7,195 nt of DNA from an uncultured Roseiflexaceae bacterium (GTDB lineage Bacteria; Chloroflexota; Chloroflexia; Chloroflexales; Roseiflexaceae). Positions within the stretch are counted from its first letter, which is position 1. Each line of letters begins with the position of its first letter. The notes under the pieces are model-generated. The model saw only the letters and a program-made list of their open reading frames with translations. It was not told the origin of the DNA and ran no database searches. A program made the translations under genes and the position numbers. The stretch lies in contig CAIPUQ010000463.1 of assembly GCA_903868295.1 (NCBI GenBank), positions 1-7,195 on the forward strand. Direction: 5' to 3'. Positions 4,286-7,195 of this stretch are shown here, in pieces.

Positions 4286-5761
4286 GTGACCATCGATTGG
4301 GATGACAAATTTGCCCGTGAAGCATTGACGTTCGACGACGTCTTGCTCATACCTGCCGCGTCTGACGTGTTGCCGTCGACCACCGACGTCAGCACCTATT
4401 TAACCCGCGGTATCCGCATGAATATACCCCTCGTCTCGGCCGCGATGGATACGGTCACCGAGCACCGTTTGGCCATCGCTATGGCGCGTGAAGGTGGGAT
4501 CGGCATCATCCACAAAAATCTGTCGATTGCTGATCAGGTCGAGATGGCACGCAAGGTCAAACGTTCCGAAAACGGGATGATTACCGACCCGATTACGATG
4601 AACCACGACCGCACGGTGGGCGATGCTCTCGACATGATGGCCGAATACCGCATTTCGGGCATCCCCATTACCACCGCCAACGGCGACTTGGTGGGCATTG
4701 TGACCAACCGTGACCTGCGCTTCGAGACCGACCGGACCCGCCCCATCAGCGAGCTGATGACGGGCGAAGATCTGGTCACGGTGCCCGAAGGCACCACCCT
4801 CGAACAAGCCAAAGAGTTGCTGCACAAACACCGCATCGAGAAGGTCCTCGTCGTCGATCGCAACGGCCGGCTGTCGGGCATGATCACCGTCAAAGACATC
4901 ATGAAGCAGATCGAATACCCGATGGCCTGCAAAGACGACCAGGGTCGGTTGCGGGTCGGTGCGGCCATCGGCGTCAGTGGTGATTTTTTGCAGCGGGCCG
5001 AGGCACTGCTCAAAGTCGGCGTCGATGTGTTGTGTGTCGACACCGCGCACGGCCATTCGAGTGGCGTGCTCAAGGGCGTCGAGCGCATCCGCGCGCAGTT
5101 CCCCAATGCCCAACTCATTGTGGGCAATATTTCGACCGGTGCTGCAGCCCGGGCCCTGTGCGAACGCGGCGTCGACGGCATCAAGGTCGGTCAAGGTCCC
5201 GGCAGCATCTGCACCACCCGCGTCGTCAGCGGCGCTGGGATGCCGCAGATTACGGCCATCTCAGAATGCACCAAGGTCGCTGATTCGTTTGGCATCCCCG
5301 TTATCGGCGACGGCGGCATCCGCTACAGCGGAGACATCACCAAGGCTATTGCAGCCGGCGCCCAGAGTGTCATGATGGGGTCGATGTTTGCGGGTACCGA
5401 AGAAAGCCCGGGCGAGACCGTGCTGTACGAGGGTCGCTCGTACAAAATCTACCGTGGCATGGGCTCGATCGACGCGATGCAACAAGGCGGCGGCGAACGC
5501 TACTTCCAAAACACCCGCGAAGGCCGCAAGCTGGTCGCCGAAGGCATTGTCGGCCGCGTCCCGTTCAAAGGCGCGGTGGGTGACACCATTTATCAACTGG
5601 TTGGTGGGCTCAAAGCCGGTATGGGGTATGTGGGGACCGCGACCATCCAAGATTTGCGTGTGCATGCACGCTTCAACCGCATCAGCATGGCCAGCCTGAC
5701 CGAGTCACACCCACACGACGTCACCGTTACCAAAGAAGCACCAAACTACGGCACACGCTAA
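4286..5761 (+). CDS. guaB: Inosine-5'-monophosphate dehydrogenase
   Basis: This enzyme oxidises IMP to XMP with NAD+, the committed step of guanine nucleotide synthesis, as a cytosolic tetramer. From the GTG start the protein has 491 residues, typical of bacterial IMPDH. It opens with FAREALTFDDVLLIPA, then a (beta/alpha)8 barrel interrupted by two CBS domains (about residues 98-150 and 158-210). The catalytic loop GPGSICTTR carries the nucleophilic Cys at residue 309. The IMP phosphate/flap region GMGSIDAMQ lies around 391-399, and the mobile-flap Arg-Tyr dyad is at 405-406. EGIVGRVPFKG follows. All the key residues I can check are present. The GTG start is chosen for the GGAGG site and the promoter just upstream. 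An intact CBS pair suggests nucleotide regulation of activity, as known for the family. The stop is 10 bp before mntA, with no visible terminator. Confidence 0.97.
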   Translation: MTIDWDDKFAREALTFDDVLLIPAASDVLPSTTDVSTYLTRGIRMNIPLVSAAMDTVTEHRLAIAMAREGGIGIIHKNLSIADQVEMARKVKRSENGMITDPITMNHDRTVGDALDMMAEYRISGIPITTANGDLVGIVTNRDLRFETDRTRPISELMTGEDLVTVPEGTTLEQAKELLHKHRIEKVLVVDRNGRLSGMITVKDIMKQIEYPMACKDDQGRLRVGAAIGVSGDFLQRAEALLKVGVDVLCVDTAHGHSSGVLKGVERIRAQFPNAQLIVGNISTGAAARALCERGVDGIKVGQGPGSICTTRVVSGAGMPQITAISECTKVADSFGIPVIGDGGIRYSGDITKAIAAGAQSVMMGSMFAGTEESPGETVLYEGRSYKIYRGMGSIDAMQQGGGERYFQNTREGRKLVAEGIVGRVPFKGAVGDTIYQLVGGLKAGMGYVGTATIQDLRVHARFNRISMASLTESHPHDVTVTKEAPNYGTR

Positions 5762-5771
5762 CGGCGGTTCA

Positions 5772-6179
5772 ATGGAACAGACCATCGTCACCCACATCCT
5801 GCAGGCATTCCCGACGACTCAAGCAATCTATCTGTTTGGGTCGTTCGGCACGGTCGACGAACGTCCCGAGAGCGACATCGATATCGCTGTCGTCCTCCCA
5901 TACGACATCGCCAAACGCGCAGCTGCGCCGCTCCACGAACTGTCCATCGATTTGATGCTCGCGACGGGACGACCGGTAGATCTCGTCAATCTGCGTCACG
6001 TCGATACCATATTGCAGTTTGAGGTTGTCAGCACCGGCCGGCGCATCGCGGCCCCGCAGCGCACCGAAAGCGATCTCTTCGAATTAGTCATTCTCAAATC
6101 GTATCAACGCTTCACGATCGAACGTGCCGATATTGTCGCCCATGGTCTCCAAACGGGGAGGTTTTATGCACGTCGATGA
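5772..6179 (+). CDS. mntA: MntA-like nucleotidyltransferase antitoxin
   Basis: This 135-aa protein belongs to the minimal nucleotidyltransferase (MNT) fold. The active-site signature GSFG begins at residue 23, followed by ESDIDIAV with Asp35 and Asp37. A third likely metal ligand, Asp70, lies in RPVDLVNL. In characterised MntA/HepT systems this enzyme transfers AMP to a tyrosine of the HepT toxin, neutralising it. All three acidic residues are present, so the enzyme is probably active. The ATG lies 10 bp after the guaB stop with only a weak GGCGG-like ribosome binding site, which suggests translation coupled to, or at least transcription shared with, guaB. The 3' end overlaps hepT by 14 bp. 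The gene order here is antitoxin first. Confidence 0.88.
   Translation: MEQTIVTHILQAFPTTQAIYLFGSFGTVDERPESDIDIAVVLPYDIAKRAAAPLHELSIDLMLATGRPVDLVNLRHVDTILQFEVVSTGRRIAAPQRTESDLFELVILKSYQRFTIERADIVAHGLQTGRFYARR
6155..6161 (+). promoter_or_regulatory. Strong ribosome binding site of hepT inside mntA
   Basis: GGGGAGG lies within the last codons of mntA, 4 nt before the ATG at 6166. It is a much better match than the site in front of mntA. It rules out the in-frame GTG at 6124 as the start. Confidence 0.65.
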
Positions 6180-6597
6180 CGTGATCCTTGCCAAACGGAC
6201 ATCCATCGAGCGCTGTATCGCACAGATCGAATCGTACATGAGCCAGCGCCACGACGTCCCATTTGCACAGGATTATCTGACCCAAGACGCAGTCACGATG
6301 AACATCCAACGTGCCTGTGAGTCCTGCATCGACATTGCCAATCGGGTCATGCGGCTGCGCCGCTTGGGAACGCCCAAAGAGTCATGCGATAGCTTTGTGC
6401 TGCTCGCCGAGGCAAGCATCATCGATACTTCGATGCTCCGCAGTCTGCTGAGCATGGTGGGATTTCGCAATATCCTTGTGCATCAATACACGCGGCTCGA
6501 TCCCAGCATCCTGCATGCCGTCATCACCACACACATATCCGAGAAGGTGGCATTTGCGCAGGCCATGGTGGAGTTGCCCCAGCCGGAGCAGCAGTAG
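6166..6597 (+). CDS. hepT: HepT-like HEPN ribonuclease toxin
   Basis: This all-helical HEPN-family protein has 143 aa. The diagnostic R-x4-H-x-Y motif is present as RNILVHQY, with Arg101, His106 and Tyr108. In studied HepT toxins Arg and His form the RNase site across a dimer, and the tyrosine is the residue AMPylated by MntA. That role for Tyr108 is inferred here. The helix before the motif (LLAEASIIDTSMLRSLLSMVG) is typical of the family. The ATG start is set by GGGGAGG four bases upstream. The gene overlaps mntA by 14 bp in another frame, which is usual for the pair and implies coupled translation. The gene is intact, and the hairpin terminator at 6818-6850 probably ends the transcript about 220 bp further on. 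Confidence 0.9.
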   Translation: MHVDDVILAKRTSIERCIAQIESYMSQRHDVPFAQDYLTQDAVTMNIQRACESCIDIANRVMRLRRLGTPKESCDSFVLLAEASIIDTSMLRSLLSMVGFRNILVHQYTRLDPSILHAVITTHISEKVAFAQAMVELPQPEQQ

Positions 6598-6817
6598 GAA
6601 AAAGCTTCGCCGTGCTGCCCAGTCGTCACGGCCACACCACACCAGCGACGTGCATGCCCTCAGGTTTGGGCGGACATCTGCCCCTGCGTCGGTGCTGTTG
6701 CCGTGCGAAAGCCTTTCGCTCGGGTCGGCGCGCAGCTACGCCCGCCTACCAGATGCTCTCCGGCACTCCAGTGGCAGCAGCGGATTTCGCCTGATTGGGA
6801 CACGTCAGAGACAGCAA
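6598..6817. other. Untranslated stretch after hepT, nothing clear
   Basis: No gene is supported between the hepT stop and the terminator. Open frames here lack ribosome binding sites and familiar motifs. A small perfect hairpin (GCGAAAG and CTTTCGC around one base, 6705-6719) is the only structure I noticed. The region is long for a simple 3' untranslated tail, so an eroded gene or unrecognised repeat is possible. Confidence 0.4.
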
Positions 6818-6850
6818 CGCGGGAGCGGCCATGGCCGCTCCCGCGCTTTT
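6818..6850 (+). terminator. Intrinsic terminator of the guaB/mntA/hepT side
   Basis: A perfect 28-bp palindrome (6818-6845) has arms CGCGGGAGCGGCCA and TGGCCGCTCCCGCG. It is followed by a C and TTTT (6847-6850), as expected for a Rho-independent terminator on the + strand. It lies between the convergent hepT and CopZ-like genes, and on the - strand it begins 18 bp after the CopZ-like stop codon. It could also help stop that transcript, although no T-run follows on that side. Confidence 0.85.
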
Positions 6851-6867
6851 CCTGAATGTGTACATAC

Positions 6868-7077
6868 CTAGTTGGCGACGACCTCGTCGAAGCCGGCCTC
6901 GTTGATGGCGGCAATCAACACGGGTGCAGCCACATCGGCGTGCTCGATGGTGACGGTCTTGGTGGGGATATCAACGCTGACAGTGCGCACCCCGGCGATG
7001 TCAGTGACTTCGGAGGTGATGGCGCGCACGCAGTGATCGCACGAAATGCCGGCGACGTGGTAGCTTGTGGTAGTCAT
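6868..7077 (-). CDS. Heavy-metal-associated (CopZ-like) copper chaperone
   Basis: This 69-aa protein has a single HMA domain. The metal-binding loop GISCDHC carries Cys13 and Cys16, with Ile in place of the commoner Met of MxCxxC. The beta-alpha-beta pattern follows (AITSEVTDIAGV, TVSVDIPTKTVTIEHAD, and a final LIAAINEAGFDEV). Such proteins carry Cu(I) to P-type ATPases in the cytosol. Copper rather than another soft metal is inferred from the family. The ATG (complement of 7075-7077) has AAGGAG six bases upstream (complement of 7084-7089). The frame continues upstream, but that extension crosses the promoter and is not family-like. No copper ATPase or CsoR/CueR regulator is adjacent in this window, so the metal partner must be encoded elsewhere. 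Confidence 0.92.
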   Translation of the reverse strand: MTTTSYHVAGISCDHCVRAITSEVTDIAGVRTVSVDIPTKTVTIEHADVAAPVLIAAINEAGFDEVVAN

Positions 7078-7114
7078 AGGGGACTCCTTGTGTGCATTCG
7101 ATGGGCACGATTTC

Positions 7115-7143
7115 AGTATAAAATGATGCAACGTGAACGTCAA
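7115..7143 (-). promoter_or_regulatory. Near-consensus promoter of the CopZ-like gene
   Basis: On the - strand TTGACG (complement of 7138-7143) and TATACT (complement of 7115-7120) are separated by 17 bp. The -35 hexamer is identical to that of guaB. The transcript would start near 7108, about 30 nt before the ATG. On the + strand the same area contains TATAAA (7117-7122), a possible overlapping -10 for the divergent gene, but no good -35 is seen for it. Confidence 0.7.
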
Positions 7144-7162
7144 TCCCCATATGAGGCTATCC

Positions 7163-7195
7163 ATGAACGCGACGATTGGTGTCATCGGTGGCAGC
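7163..7195 (+). CDS. mtnP: Start of probable S-methyl-5'-thioadenosine phosphorylase, cut by window edge
   Basis: Only the first 11 codons are visible: MNATIGVIGGS. The IGVIGGS N-terminus is characteristic of methylthioadenosine phosphorylase (methionine salvage), where the Gly-Gly-Ser binds phosphate. GAGG lies six bases before the ATG (7153-7156). The gene is divergent from the CopZ-like gene and shares its 85-bp upstream region. Eleven residues are few, so another nucleoside phosphorylase of the same superfamily cannot be excluded. Confidence 0.65.
   Translation, partial: MNATIGVIGGS

Noticed and set aside
4400..5194. 264-aa open frame antisense to guaB
   Set aside because: It is a shadow of a GC-rich, strongly conserved gene, with low-complexity His/Asp/Val-rich translation and no ribosome binding site.
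6598..6871. 131-aa + strand open frame running past hepT
   Set aside because: It starts inside hepT in another frame and passes through the terminator hairpin, with Arg/Ser-rich non-family sequence.

Overview
The window looks like a bacterial chromosome of fairly high GC. Hand-counted 60-base lines run from about 43% to 68% GC. Core housekeeping genes (guaB, the start of mtnP, a CopZ-like chaperone) sit beside accessory and paralogous small genes. Spacers carry short tandem repeats with a 7-bp period, and the first gene has a DUF5107-plus-TPR architecture. That combination makes me think of Chloroflexota (Chloroflexales/Roseiflexus-like). This is a low-confidence guess: nothing in the window fixes the phylum.

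Layout. (1) Bases 2-1810, + strand: the 3' part of a large DUF5107/TPR protein, open at the window edge. (2) 1811-2260: a 450-bp gene-free spacer with a TCAGTTT array, two copies of a 105-bp structured repeat 230 bp apart (99/105 identical), a 14-bp tandem repeat between them, and a perfect 30-bp palindrome. (3) 2261-4082, - strand: four small genes forming two tandem paralog pairs. The first pair, in transcription order, is DUF6508-like (141 and 140 aa). The second is an unrecognised 103-aa family (103 and 103 aa). An ACTGTTA/ACTGCTA array separates the pairs. (4) 4083-4285: a divergent promoter region with an ATTCATA array and a near-consensus promoter for guaB. (5) 4286-6597, + strand: guaB (IMP dehydrogenase), then 10 bp later a MntA/HepT-type toxin-antitoxin pair whose genes overlap by 14 bp, followed by a strong hairpin terminator at 6818-6850. 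(6) 6868-7077, - strand: a 69-aa heavy-metal-associated (CopZ-like) chaperone with its own promoter. It is divergent from the first 11 codons of a probable mtnP (methylthioadenosine phosphorylase).

How the genes work together. guaB commits IMP to guanine nucleotide synthesis. The mntA-hepT pair is probably carried at least partly on guaB transcripts, because no terminator or room for a separate promoter is visible between them. The four minus-strand genes have no assignable biochemical role. Their arrangement as back-to-back duplicates of two unrelated small soluble families is the most unusual coding feature. The repeat-rich spacers (four period-7 or period-14 arrays plus the duplicated structured repeat) are the most unusual non-coding feature. 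I see no clear-cut new multi-gene system such as a defence island, CRISPR array or phage module; the paralog block is the best candidate for something undescribed.
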